Assembly (NCBI GenBank): GCA_020047835.1
Contig: JAIFNJ010000222.1
Coordinates: forward strand, 1 to 6,602
DNA from: Bacteroidota bacterium
GTDB taxonomy: Bacteria > Bacteroidota > Bacteroidia > Bacteroidales > SZUA-534
Length of the DNA stretch: 6,602 bases
Reading direction: 5' to 3'
This document shows, piece after piece, positions 1-6,436 of this stretch (positions are counted from its first letter, which is position 1; the number at the start of each line of letters is the position of its first letter). A program made the translations under genes and the position numbers. A model generated the notes under the pieces. It did no database searches and was not told the origin of the DNA. It saw only the letters and a program-made list of their open reading frames with translations.

Positions 1-553
1 TGATATTGAAAAAGAATATTATAACATTATTAAAAAGATTGTAAAAAAGTCGAAAATTCCCGTTTCGGTGAAGTTAGGATATCAATTTACCAATTTAATT
101 CAAGTGGTAGATAATATTAAAAGTTTAGGTGTTAAAGGAGTGGTACTTTTTAACCGATATTATGAGCCTGATATAAACATTGATACCATGGAATTGACCA
201 ATAACAGTGTGTTTTCATCGGAAGCTGATATTCGTTTTCCATTGCGTTGGACAGCTATTATTTCCGATCAGGTAAAAGGAATTGATATTGCAGCATCAAC
301 TGGGGTACATAATGCTGAAGGTGTGATTAAAATGTTGTTAGCCGGTGCGGATGCAGTACAGGTGTGCTCTATTTTATACAGTAAGGGATTGGGTGAAATT
401 CGCAAAATGGTTGATGGTTTAGAAGAATGGATGAAACAGCGTGGATTTGACTCCGTTGATAGTATTCGCGGATTGATGAGTTATCGCTCCATTCCTGATC
501 CTTCTGTTTATCAGCGGTCACAGTTCATGAAATATTTCTCGAATTTTGAATAA
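1..553 (+). CDS. Dihydroorotate dehydrogenase-like flavoprotein, 3' part (5' end outside window)
   Basis: The reading frame is open to the left edge (first full codon at base 2), so the true start is outside the window; 183 C-terminal residues are visible. An internal GTG at base 68 is just a valine codon inside the conserved strand IPVSVKLG. The visible part is the second half of an FMN-binding TIM barrel of the PyrD type. It shows the SVKLG strand (visible residues 22-26), FNRYY (50-54) where PyrD usually has an Asn-Thr pair, and the phosphate-binding end STGVH (99-103) followed by AGADAVQVCS (114-123). Bacteroidota carry a PyrD paralogue usually annotated only as 'dihydroorotate dehydrogenase-like'. 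The NRYY and STGVH variants fit that paralogue better than the biosynthetic enzyme. The catalytic Cys/Ser loop lies upstream and cannot be checked, so the substrate is left open. Family assignment is strong; a role in pyrimidine synthesis is uncertain. Confidence 0.85.
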   Translation, partial: DIEKEYYNIIKKIVKKSKIPVSVKLGYQFTNLIQVVDNIKSLGVKGVVLFNRYYEPDINIDTMELTNNSVFSSEADIRFPLRWTAIISDQVKGIDIAASTGVHNAEGVIKMLLAGADAVQVCSILYSKGLGEIRKMVDGLEEWMKQRGFDSVDSIRGLMSYRSIPDPSVYQRSQFMKYFSNFE

Positions 554-558
554 ATGGT

Positions 559-580
559 AGCTGCTTTAGCAGCTTTTTTT
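559..580 (+). terminator. Intrinsic terminator of the dihydroorotate dehydrogenase-like gene
   Basis: A perfect 6-bp stem AGCTGC/GCAGCT (559-564 with 569-574) has a TTTA loop and runs directly into seven T residues (574-580). It starts five bases after the stop codon at 551-553. The T-run contains the end of the convergent gene's stop codon (579-581). On the - strand the hairpin is followed by ACCATTTATT, so it should terminate mainly + strand transcripts. Confidence 0.8.
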
Positions 581-1094
581 ATTCTTCGTATTGCTTTATA
601 ATGGCCGCTAAATCATCAGCAAGTACTTGATTTTCTATCCGGCATTCTGAAAGGTGTGAATCAATGTAATGAATCAATTCTTTTTTTCGTAACTCTGATA
701 CGCGGTCTTCCATATTTTCAATTACCGTAAATGCTTCAAATGCTATTTCAAAGGGTTCAACAAAAACCATTTGAATAAATAATTCAAAATATTGTATATA
801 GTTAAGTCTAGATTGCCAGCAGGATGAAACCAACATTTGTTTTGCAGCTGAAAGCTCCGGATCATTTATAAAAGAAACTACAAATTCTGCCGATTTTTGG
901 TTTTTTAAGTCACAGATTAACTGGAAAATGGCGGTTCGTACCTCGCGATAGGTATTGGAAATATAAATTTTCACCAACAATTCTAACAGTTGATCGTTAC
1001 CTTCATCTCTTAAAATTGCGATGGCATTTAATATACTCGTGTTATCTTTCGTTTCAAGAAGTTTGGCTAAATTTTCTTTTTTTTGGTTTTCCAT
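579..1094 (-). CDS. Small all-helical HEAT-repeat-like protein, 171 aa
   Basis: The product is predicted cytoplasmic: no signal peptide and no clear membrane span. The sequence reads as successive amphipathic helix pairs, roughly residues 17-48, 49-80, 82-112 and 113-150, rich in Leu, Ile, Phe and Glu and broken by short turns (for example NTYREVR and FINDPEL). This is the look of HEAT/ARM-type solenoids, which usually act as protein-binding scaffolds. No catalytic motif is visible and no partner can be named. The frame extends two codons further to a GTG at 1098-1100, but the ATG at 1092-1094 is preferred because a TAnnTTTG promoter element lies at 1108-1115 and transcription would begin close to the GTG. 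The gene converges on the dihydroorotate dehydrogenase-like gene and is divergent from the acyltransferase fusion gene. It appears to be transcribed alone. The gene is likely real; the HEAT assignment is moderate. Confidence 0.7.
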   Translation of the reverse strand: MENQKKENLAKLLETKDNTSILNAIAILRDEGNDQLLELLVKIYISNTYREVRTAIFQLICDLKNQKSAEFVVSFINDPELSAAKQMLVSSCWQSRLNYIQYFELFIQMVFVEPFEIAFEAFTVIENMEDRVSELRKKELIHYIDSHLSECRIENQVLADDLAAIIKQYEE

Positions 1095-1107
1095 ATCCAC
1101 TTTTTTG

Positions 1108-1115
1108 CAAATATA
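1108..1115 (-). promoter_or_regulatory. Bacteroidota -7 element (TATATTTG) for the HEAT-like gene
   Basis: Read on the - strand this is TATATTTG, an exact match to the Bacteroidota primary sigma factor -7 consensus TAnnTTTG. No convincing TTG lies at the -33 distance. Transcription would start about 5-7 bases downstream, near 1101-1103, giving an almost leaderless message if the ATG at 1094 is used. Confidence 0.5.
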
Positions 1116-1147
1116 AGAACATTTTTATACGTAGCGTTTGATTTTGC

Positions 1148-1171
1148 TGTTATCGATGTGAACGGTAAACA
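1148..1171. promoter_or_regulatory. Imperfect dyad, possible activator site upstream of the sigma-54 promoter
   Basis: The 24-base segment starts with TGTT and ends with AACA and keeps 12 of 24 positions in two-fold symmetry (pattern TGTTnnCnnT, four bases, AnnGnnAACA). Its centre is about 96 bases upstream of the start predicted for the sigma-54 promoter, where enhancer-binding proteins usually bind. Symmetry this weak can arise by chance in AT-rich DNA. Confidence 0.2.
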
Positions 1172-1230
1172 AACAATTAACCAATTATAAATGAATTAAT
1201 TAACTTAAAAAACTTTTTTAAAATATTTAA

Positions 1231-1245
1231 GGCATAGTTTTTGCA
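1231..1245 (+). promoter_or_regulatory. Sigma-54 (RpoN) -24/-12 promoter
   Basis: The sequence GGCATAGTTTTTGCA matches the sigma-54 consensus (T)GGCAC-N5-TTGCA at the key positions. GG lies at 1231-1232 and GC at 1243-1244, so the second G and the C are 12 bases apart as required, and a T-run precedes the GCA. The mismatches are A for the T before GG and T for the C after GGCA. Transcription should start near 1256, leaving a leader of about 59 bases before the ATG at 1315. No TAnnTTTG element was found between it and the gene. Confidence 0.65.
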
Positions 1246-1314
1246 ATTTGTGGTTCCTAATAAAACAACTATATTAGTGTTTTAAAAGCAAAAAGGGTAT
1301 TTAATAAGTATAGC

Positions 1315-3783
1315 ATGATAAATTTTTCAAACCTTGAAAAGGTTGCACTTATTACAAAAGATAATAAGTTGACTTACCGTGAATTGTCTGTTAAAATAAA
1401 TCAATTTGCCGCTTTATTTGGTGGTAATGGTTATCGGAAAATTGCTATTTATAGCGAAAATCGGACTGAATGGATTCAGGCATTTTATGCAGGCTGGTAT
1501 AATAACTGTATTGTGGTTACTATTGATTATATGGCTACCGAAGAAGATGTAGCCTATATATTAAACGATTGCCAACCGGAAGTGGTTTTTACTTCAACCC
1601 TAAAAAGTAAGGAAGTTGAAGCTGCCAGTCAGAAATTAAAATATACTCCATTAATTTTCAATTTCGATGAATTGACTTTAGAACCGGCTTCCGAAATTTC
1701 TCAGTGGAATATACCCGATGATAATGAAAAAACAGCCGTTATTATTTATACATCAGGAACTACAGGCGATCCTAAAGGAGTAATGCTTTCATTTAATAAC
1801 CTATTGGTAAACCTTAAAGGAGTAACCAAAGATGTAAAAATTTTTACTGTGGATCGGCAAGTTTTAATGCTTCTACCATTGCATCATATTCTACCTTTAT
1901 TGGGTACCATGATAGCACCACTAAATGTGGGAGCAACTATGGTTATGTCACCATCCATGCAGTCGTCCGATTTATTGGAGACTCTTAAAAAGAATCAGGT
2001 GGCCATAATGATAGGCGTACCCCGTTTGTACGAAGTTATTTATAAGGGGTTAAAAGCCAAAGTATTTGCCAGCTTAGCCGGTCGGGTATTTTATGCAATA
2101 TTATCAAAATTAAAAAATCAAAAATTCTCAAAGAAAATTTTTAAAAAGGTGCATGTTGGTTTTGGTGGTCATTTGGAAATTATGGTTTCAGGTGGTGCCG
2201 CTTTAAGCCCTGAGGTTGGTTCTTTTTTTACCAACATTGGATTTACTGTACTTGAAGGGTACGGAATGACTGAAACAGCGCCCATGATAACCTTTAATCG
2301 GCCCGGAAAAGCTAGAATAGGAACACCAGGGCAGGTGCTTGAAGGTGTTGATGTTGAAATACGAAACGATGAAATTGTAGTAAGGGGTCCAAATGTGATG
2401 CAAGGTTATTATAATCGGCCGGAGGAAACAGCCCAGATTATTATTAATGGATGGTTGCATACAGGTGATTTGGGGTATTTTGATAAAGAGGGTTTTCTTT
2501 ATATTACAGGAAGGAAAAAGGAAATTATTGTATTATCGAACGGTAAAAATATAAATCCGGTTGAGATTGAAGATAAATTGGAAAAAACATCTCCTTTTAT
2601 TAGTGAAGCGGCTGTGTTTTTACATAATAACTTGTTACATGCTATGATAGTTCCCGATTATAATGAATTATCGAATGAAGAAGTAAAAGATCCCATCCAA
2701 TTTTTTAAAGAAAAAGTTTTTCCACAATACAATCAATCAGTGAGTTCATACAAAAGGGTAATGCAGTTTACTTTAGTTAAAACCGATATCCCCAGAACCC
2801 GATTAGGGAAAATTCAACGCTTTAAATTGGCCGAATTACTGGATCAACCCAATAGAAACAAAAAAAGTACGCAAGAACCTGATTCCGAAGAATACAAAAC
2901 CATTAAACTGTTTATTGAAAGCCAAACCAGTTCCGAAGTGTTTCCTGACGATCATTTGGAATTTGATATTGCTCTTGATTCTTTAGGAAAACTGAGTTTG
3001 ATTGATTTTATTGACCATACTTTTGGAATAAAGATTGATGAAGATAAACTGTTGAAATTTCCTTCTATTCGTAAATTAGTTGATTTTATTACCGATAATA
3101 AACTGAAGCATAAAGTAGAGAATATTGATTGGTCGGCCATTGTTAAGGAAAAAATACATTTTAAAATGCCAAAAGCATGGTTTACTCAGTCGGTGATTAA
3201 TACTTCATCGAAAGTATTTTTTAAAATATATTTTAGATTTAAAGGGGATGGTATCGAAAATATTCCTGATGGACCATGTATTATAGCTCCAAATCATCAA
3301 AGCTTTTTCGATGGGTTGTTTGTTTCATCGCTAATACGAAATAAAACCATGAAGACAACTTATTTTTATGCTAAAAAGAAACATGTAAACAATTGGTTTC
3401 TTCGCTTTTGGGCACATCGAAATAATGTAGTTGTGATGGATGTAAACAAAGATCTAAAAGAATCAATTCAAAAGTTGGCTGAAATTCTTAAAATGGGACG
3501 AAAAGTAATTATTTTCCCTGAAGGTACCCGCTCAAAGGATGGTAGCTTGGGTGAATTCAAAAAGACATTTGCCATTTTGAGTAAAGAATTAAGCGTACCC
3601 GTGATTCCAGTTGCAATAAGTGGGGCACATTACGCACTGCCTTCAGGAAGGATTTTTCCAAGGATTTTTGCACCGGTTCGGGTTAATTTCTTGGCTCCAA
3701 TTGATCCACAAGATCACTCCTATGAAACCCTGGCAAATATGGTTAAAAACAATATTGAGCTAAAGATGAATTCGCATAAATAA
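1315..3783 (+). CDS. Trifunctional fusion: acyl-adenylating enzyme, acyl carrier domain, PlsC-type acyltransferase (822 aa)
   Basis: The predicted role is to activate a fatty acid with ATP, hold it as a thioester and transfer it to a lysophospholipid or glycerol-phosphate acceptor at the inner face of the membrane. Residues 1-510 form an AMP-binding enzyme of the long-chain acyl-CoA/acyl-ACP synthetase type: YTSGTTGDPKG (145-155), LPLHHI (187-192), YGMTET (316-321), HTGDLG (382-387), GRKKEIIVLSNGKNINP (399-415) and catalytic Lys499 in RTRLGKIQR. Residues about 525-597 are a carrier domain with LDSLGKLSL; Ser556 is the expected phosphopantetheine site. Residues about 620-820 are a PlsC domain with NHQSFFD (660-666), FPEGTRS (734-740) and VPVIPVAISGA (761-771). 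All key residues are present. E. coli Aas joins the same two enzymes in the opposite order and lacks the carrier domain. The ATG at 1315 follows a purine-rich AAAAGGG some 17 bases upstream, too far to be a good ribosome site. A sigma-54 promoter lies 70 bases upstream. The exact acceptor and acyl chain are unknown. Confidence 0.9.
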   Translation: MINFSNLEKVALITKDNKLTYRELSVKINQFAALFGGNGYRKIAIYSENRTEWIQAFYAGWYNNCIVVTIDYMATEEDVAYILNDCQPEVVFTSTLKSKEVEAASQKLKYTPLIFNFDELTLEPASEISQWNIPDDNEKTAVIIYTSGTTGDPKGVMLSFNNLLVNLKGVTKDVKIFTVDRQVLMLLPLHHILPLLGTMIAPLNVGATMVMSPSMQSSDLLETLKKNQVAIMIGVPRLYEVIYKGLKAKVFASLAGRVFYAILSKLKNQKFSKKIFKKVHVGFGGHLEIMVSGGAALSPEVGSFFTNIGFTVLEGYGMTETAPMITFNRPGKARIGTPGQVLEGVDVEIRNDEIVVRGPNVMQGYYNRPEETAQIIINGWLHTGDLGYFDKEGFLYITGRKKEIIVLSNGKNINPVEIEDKLEKTSPFISEAAVFLHNNLLHAMIVPDYNELSNEEVKDPIQFFKEKVFPQYNQSVSSYKRVMQFTLVKTDIPRTRLGKIQRFKLAELLDQPNRNKKSTQEPDSEEYKTIKLFIESQTSSEVFPDDHLEFDIALDSLGKLSLIDFIDHTFGIKIDEDKLLKFPSIRKLVDFITDNKLKHKVENIDWSAIVKEKIHFKMPKAWFTQSVINTSSKVFFKIYFRFKGDGIENIPDGPCIIAPNHQSFFDGLFVSSLIRNKTMKTTYFYAKKKHVNNWFLRFWAHRNNVVVMDVNKDLKESIQKLAEILKMGRKVIIFPEGTRSKDGSLGEFKKTFAILSKELSVPVIPVAISGAHYALPSGRIFPRIFAPVRVNFLAPIDPQDHSYETLANMVKNNIELKMNSHK

Positions 3784-3808
3784 CATAGCATTATCTATAT
3801 GTGTACAT

Positions 3809-3835
3809 AAAGCCCTATTTTATTGGGGCTTTTTT
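3809..3835 (+). terminator. Intrinsic terminator of the acyltransferase fusion gene
   Basis: A 9-bp stem AAAGCCCTA/TGGGGCTTT (3809-3817 with 3824-3832, one G-T pair) with a six-base AT loop is followed by a T-run to 3835. It lies 26 bases after the fusion gene's stop. On the - strand the stem is followed by only a short, interrupted T stretch (TTTATGT), so it may serve the convergent glycosyltransferase operon weakly. Confidence 0.85.
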
Positions 3836-3908
3836 ATTGGAATAAAAGATTTTTTAAATCAATAATAAGGTTGGCATTTTATTAACTAAGTTGTTTTATT
3901 GTAATGGA

Positions 3909-5045
3909 TTAGTTAGTTCTTAAAACTAATTTGTAAACCTCCAATAATTGATTGGTGAGTTTTAAATCATCAAATTGTTGCACATAATCGAATCCTTTGG
4001 AGGCTAATAGATTGGCATATTCAGGTTGAGTGTTGATTTTTAGTATTCCTTCAGCAATTGAATTTTTATCGTTTGGATTGCAATAAAAAGCACCGGGTCC
4101 GGCAGCTTCGGGCAGCGACGAACAATTGGAAGTGATAACGGGGGTGCGGCTCCATAAGGCTTCAATTACAGGTATCCCAAAACCTTCGTAAACCGAAGGA
4201 TAGATAAACATTTGTGCATGTTGGTATAGTGCAGGCAAATGATGGAATAAAATGGGTGGGGTAAAGATTACCTGTTTTTCCAACCGGTTTTCGGAAACAA
4301 AATTCGTAACCTTTTGCAAATACTCTCTTCCGCTACCTATAACCACCAATGGAATATTAATTTGGTCTTTAATTTCATTGATGGCTTGCACCAAGGTCAA
4401 TAAGTTTTTTCTTTCAATTACGGTCCCAACATATAACATAAATTGTTTTGGTAGTCCATAGGCAGAAAGCACTTCATCAATTTGAGATTGGGTATGGAAT
4501 TGTTTAAAGTTACTATGGCAACTTTGGTAAATAACCTTTATTTTTTCGGTTGGGATATTATAGTATTTCTGAATGTCGTTTCTGGTACTTTCACTTACTG
4601 CAATAATTGTATCGGCATTTTCACAGGCATATCGGAATTTAAAATCGTAAATTTTACGATCAATGATCGAAAAATCGATTGGAAAAGTTTTATAAATTAA
4701 GTCGTGGATGGTAACTACCGAAGGGATTCCCGATGCTCTTATCCCAACAGGTAATTCGTGCGACAAACCGTGGTAAATATCCAAATTTAGTTTTTTTATA
4801 ACAGCGGCACTAGTAAATGTCCTCCAAAAGCCACCCGGTATCAAGTGGGGTTGAATCAACTCATAGGTAGGATCAAAAAATTCTTTAGTATCATTGGTTT
4901 CATTAGCTTTTGGAGTAAGCAAAAATAGTTGATTTTCAGGAAAATACTTATGAAGGTTGCGAACCAAAGTACGGCTGTAATTGCCTAAACCGGTAAAATT
5001 GTTGAATAGCCTTTTTGCATCAAATCCAATTTTAATTCCTGGCAT
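3909..5045 (-). CDS. Glycosyltransferase family 4 (GT-B fold), 378 aa
   Basis: The product is expected to transfer a sugar from a nucleotide sugar to a lipid- or glycan-linked acceptor at the cytoplasmic membrane. The N-terminal acceptor domain holds FTGLGNYSRTL (17-27), TIHDLIY (112-118) and AVSESTRNDI (149-158). The C-terminal donor domain holds YVGTVIERKNL (205-215), with Arg212-Lys213 expected to contact the donor phosphates, and then YPSVYEGFGIPVIEALW (282-298). There Glu287 and Glu295 form the E-x7-E motif of GT4 retaining enzymes. The segment SLPEAAGPGAFYCNP (310-324) resembles mannosyltransferases of the WbaZ/MtfB type. Length is normal for the family and no signal peptide is seen. 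The ATG lies six bases after the stop of the DUF4159 gene, suggesting translational coupling in the rsmE operon. No other polysaccharide genes are in view, so donor sugar and product cannot be named. Confidence 0.92.
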   Translation of the reverse strand: MPGIKIGFDAKRLFNNFTGLGNYSRTLVRNLHKYFPENQLFLLTPKANETNDTKEFFDPTYELIQPHLIPGGFWRTFTSAAVIKKLNLDIYHGLSHELPVGIRASGIPSVVTIHDLIYKTFPIDFSIIDRKIYDFKFRYACENADTIIAVSESTRNDIQKYYNIPTEKIKVIYQSCHSNFKQFHTQSQIDEVLSAYGLPKQFMLYVGTVIERKNLLTLVQAINEIKDQINIPLVVIGSGREYLQKVTNFVSENRLEKQVIFTPPILFHHLPALYQHAQMFIYPSVYEGFGIPVIEALWSRTPVITSNCSSLPEAAGPGAFYCNPNDKNSIAEGILKINTQPEYANLLASKGFDYVQQFDDLKLTNQLLEVYKLVLRTN

Positions 5046-5051
5046 GTTCCA

Positions 5052-5711
5052 TTATTGATTAAAAACATAACTAATAATATTGGCTCCCATTTGCAGTGCC
5101 TTTTGATGTATTTCTTTGGAATCGTTGTGAACTTCTGAGTCTTCCCAGCCATCGCCCAAATCGCACTCATAGGTATAAAAACAAACCAGCCGGTTTTTAA
5201 AAATCAATCCAAAACCTTGTGGTGCTTTGTTGTCGTGTTCATGAACTTTTGGTAAACCTTTTTCAAACGAAAAATGTTGGTGGTAAATGGGATGATTGAA
5301 AGGAAGTTCAACAAACTCCAATTCCGGAAAAACCCGTTTCATTTCCCGGCGGATGTATTTATCCATGCCATAGTTATCGTCAATATGTAAAAAACCTCCG
5401 GCTTCCAGATATAATCTCAAGTTTCGGATGTCGCTCGCGCTGAAAACAACATTTCCATGCCCGGTTAGGTGTGCCAAGGGAAAATTAAATAATTCAGAGC
5501 TGCCAACCTCAACTGTCATTGGTTCAGGGTTTATGCCAGTTTTTAATTGTTCATTGCAAAATTTGATAAGGTTTGGTAATGAGGTAGGATTTGCATACCA
5601 ATCGCCACCACCATTATATTTGAGTAGAGCTAGTTTTACTGGCTGGCTGTAACCTACCACTCCAAATAGTATTAAACCACTCAAAATAAATCCAATGACT
5701 GATTTATTCAT
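5052..5711 (-). CDS. Secreted DUF4159-domain protein, 219 aa
   Basis: Residues 1-22 look like a signal peptide: Lys3, a hydrophobic core (IGFILSGLILFGVVG), then YSQ as a likely cleavage region. The mature protein would lie in the periplasm or envelope. The rest matches the DUF4159 family as I know it from Bacteroidota: LALLKYNGGGDWYANP (27-42), LTGHG (82-86), GGFLHIDDNYG (105-115), NHPIYH (139-144) and YECDLGDGWED (181-191). The domain fills the whole mature chain. Its biochemical function is unknown. The many conserved His, Asp and Gly residues and the LTGHG and HIDDNYG segments recall class I glutamine amidotransferase-like folds, but no clear nucleophile-elbow Cys is seen. The ATG lies inside the end of rsmE (ATGAATAA overlap, 8 bases), which points to coupled translation. 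The glycosyltransferase gene follows after six bases. Confidence 0.88.
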   Translation of the reverse strand: MNKSVIGFILSGLILFGVVGYSQPVKLALLKYNGGGDWYANPTSLPNLIKFCNEQLKTGINPEPMTVEVGSSELFNFPLAHLTGHGNVVFSASDIRNLRLYLEAGGFLHIDDNYGMDKYIRREMKRVFPELEFVELPFNHPIYHQHFSFEKGLPKVHEHDNKAPQGFGLIFKNRLVCFYTYECDLGDGWEDSEVHNDSKEIHQKALQMGANIISYVFNQ

Positions 5712-6408
5712 CTTTCATTAGGTTAATAATATGACAGGCAAGTATTCCCGCAGTTTCGGTACGTAACCGGCTTTTTCCTAGATGAACCTCTTCATAGCCA
5801 TTGAGTTTTGCCTTTTCTACCTCTTCAGCACTAAAGTCGCCTTCTGGTCCAATAAGTACCACAAATTTTTGTTTACCTGCCACTTTCGATTTGAGGGAAG
5901 GTTTCGGTGTTTCCATGCAATGGGCAATCAACTTAGTTGCTTCCTCTGTTCTTTCAATAAAGTCACTGAATTTGGTCATGGAATGAATTACTGGCATATA
6001 AGCTTTAATGGACTGCTTCATAGCCGCTAAAACAATCTTTTCCATTCGCTCAGTATTTAGCGATTTGCGCTCTGATCGTTGGCAAAGGAGAGGTGTAATC
6101 TCATCGAATCCAATTTCTGTGGCTTTTTCGATAAACCACTCCATGCGATCGATGTTTTTTGTTGGGGCAATGGCTAAATGCAGCGAATAGTTTCTTCTGC
6201 CATATTGCTCAATTTTCTCAATAACCCGGATGACACATCTTTTTGCATCCGGTTCATCAATGATGCCGTAATATAGTCCACCGTGACCGTCAACCATGCA
6301 TATTTCATCACCGGCTTCCATTCGTAAAACCTTGATTGCATGTTTTGATTCTTCGGGATTCAATGTGTAGGTTATTTTCTGAATATCGGGAGTATAAAAT
6401 ACTTGCAT
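5704..6408 (-). CDS. rsmE: 16S rRNA (uracil-1498-N3)-methyltransferase RsmE, 234 aa
   Basis: RsmE methylates N3 of U1498 in 16S rRNA using S-adenosylmethionine, acting on the assembled small subunit. It belongs to the SPOUT (trefoil-knot) class. The N-terminal PUA-like part has ESKHAIKVLRM (20-30). The knot domain has EKATEIGFDEI (94-104), QRSER (110-114), MKQSIKAYMP (130-139), LIGPEGDFS (185-193) and LGKSRLRTETA (210-220), the last two forming the cofactor-binding knot. Length is normal for the family. The frame extends seven codons further to a GTG at 6427-6429, but that GTG overlaps the -7 promoter element (6429-6436), so it should not be transcribed. The ATG at 6406-6408, beginning MQVFYTP and preceded by AAAAAAGGAACT, is chosen. 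It is the first gene of the operon and overlaps the DUF4159 gene by 8 bases. Confidence 0.95.
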   Translation of the reverse strand: MQVFYTPDIQKITYTLNPEESKHAIKVLRMEAGDEICMVDGHGGLYYGIIDEPDAKRCVIRVIEKIEQYGRRNYSLHLAIAPTKNIDRMEWFIEKATEIGFDEITPLLCQRSERKSLNTERMEKIVLAAMKQSIKAYMPVIHSMTKFSDFIERTEEATKLIAHCMETPKPSLKSKVAGKQKFVVLIGPEGDFSAEEVEKAKLNGYEEVHLGKSRLRTETAGILACHIINLMKDE

Positions 6409-6428
6409 AGTTCCTTTTTTGTATGGCA

Positions 6429-6436
6429 CAAAGATA
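6429..6436 (-). promoter_or_regulatory. Bacteroidota -7 element (TATCTTTG) for the rsmE operon
   Basis: Read on the - strand this is TATCTTTG, an exact TAnnTTTG match. Transcription should begin about 5-7 bases downstream (near 6422-6424), giving a leader of about 15 bases before the ATG at 6408. No clear TTG was found at the -33 distance. The element probably drives rsmE, the DUF4159 gene and the glycosyltransferase gene together. Confidence 0.6.

Noticed and set aside
68..70. GTG at base 68 as the start of the first gene
   Set aside because: The frame continues upstream to the window edge with a conserved strand (IPVSV), and starting there would cut the TIM barrel in half.
559..574. Hairpin as a terminator for the HEAT-like gene as well
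   Set aside because: On the - strand the stem is followed by ACCATTTATT rather than a T-run, so bidirectional function is not supported.
1172..1205. AT-rich repeats of the type AATTAAC/TTAATTAA upstream of the fusion gene
   Set aside because: They are short, low-complexity and expected by chance in such AT-rich intergenic DNA.
1235..1243. TAGTTTTTG read as a housekeeping TAnnTTTG element
   Set aside because: The spacer between TA and TTTG is three bases instead of two, and the same bases fit the sigma-54 -24/-12 pattern with exact spacing.
2203..2460. Open frame of 85 codons on the - strand
   Set aside because: It lies entirely inside the AMP-binding domain, whose motifs on the + strand are unambiguous; its translation shows no recognisable domain.
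4252..4700. Two open frames on the + strand (4252-4461 and 4482-4700)
   Set aside because: Both are antisense to the GT4 donor and middle regions, which carry clear family motifs; the + strand products look like random shadow translations.
4985..5170. Open frame of 61 codons on the - strand spanning the DUF4159/glycosyltransferase junction
   Set aside because: It overlaps the ends of two well-supported genes in another frame and has no recognisable motif.
5428..6190. Several + strand open frames of 60-82 codons
   Set aside because: They are antisense to rsmE and the DUF4159 gene, have no domains and overlap each other.
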